This document shows, piece by piece, positions 5,728-5,802 of a DNA stretch of 5,802 nt; position 1 is the stretch's first letter, and each line of letters starts with the position of its first letter. The stretch covers positions 1-5,802 of the forward strand of contig DATKVG010000077.1 of assembly GCA_035530195.1 (NCBI GenBank), written 5' to 3'. Made by a program: the position numbers and the translations under genes. Under the pieces are notes generated by a model. The model was given only the letters and a program-made list of their open reading frames with translations. It did not search any database and was not told where the DNA came from. The stretch is from JAPLKX01 sp035530195. GTDB taxonomy: Bacteria; Hydrogenedentota; Hydrogenedentia; Hydrogenedentales; SLHB01.

Positions 5728-5732
5728 CTCCC
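5728..5732 (-). promoter_or_regulatory. Ribosome binding site that sets the sialidase-like start
   Basis: GGGAG on the minus strand, 7 bases before the ATG at 5720. No such box precedes the alternative ATG at 5741, which would add seven residues ahead of the signal peptide. Confidence 0.7.
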
Positions 5733-5749
5733 GTTTCTCATTGGCGGCG

Positions 5750-5779
5750 AATATACCGCAAACGGACGTCGCCAGTCAC
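5750..5779 (-). promoter_or_regulatory. Candidate promoter of the sialidase-like gene
   Basis: On the minus strand GTGACT (5779-5774, 4 of 6 matches to TTGACA) is followed after 18 bases by TATATT (5755-5750, 5 of 6 matches to the -10 consensus). Transcription would start near 5743, leaving a leader of about 20 bases that contains the ribosome binding site. The remaining bases to the window edge show no gene. Confidence 0.5.
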
Positions 5780-5802
5780 GTCTGTATGGAGTGCGGCAGC
5801 TT

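Overview
The window looks like chromosomal DNA from a GC-rich, Gram-negative-type bacterium. I count four complete genes plus one gene pair at the left edge, of which the second gene is cut by the boundary. The gene mix is an EF-G-2-type translation factor, a PadR regulator overlapping a following gene, and an exported BNR_2 sialidase-like protein. Together with high GC and GATC-rich intergenic repeats, it resembles uncultured planctomycete-, Lentisphaerota- or Hydrogenedentota-like lineages. That placement is an impression and cannot be settled without searches. I see no rRNA, tRNA, CRISPR array, transposase or phage gene.

Layout. Positions 1-453 (minus strand) hold a PadR regulator and the first codons of an overlapping downstream gene, probably its target. 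Positions 454-655 carry the padR promoter (a perfect TTGACA box), an array of 9-bp GATC-containing repeats, and a strong intrinsic terminator for the next gene upstream. Positions 656-2695 (minus) encode a complete EF-G-like GTPase of the EF-G-2 type, with Tyr in place of the usual switch-II catalytic His. Positions 2696-2931 form a divergent promoter region whose -10 box is a palindrome readable on both strands.

Positions 2932-4553 (plus) are a two-gene operon with ATGA overlap: a Memo-family protein (AmmeMemoRadiSam system protein B) followed by an AMMECR1 protein (system protein A). The Memo protein unexpectedly begins with a signal or lipoprotein peptide, while AMMECR1 has none. The radical SAM member of the trio is not in the window. 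A second 9-bp GATC array fills most of the 51-bp gap before a convergent gene. Positions 4605-5720 (minus) encode that gene, an exported four-Asp-box BNR_2/sialidase-like protein with its own promoter near the right edge.

How the genes work together. Only two pairs show operon logic: padR with its downstream neighbour, and Memo with AMMECR1. The EF-G paralogue and the sialidase-like gene look like independent units. The best leads for something undescribed are the exported Memo protein coupled to a cytosolic AMMECR1, and the two 9-bp GATC arrays in different intergenic gaps.
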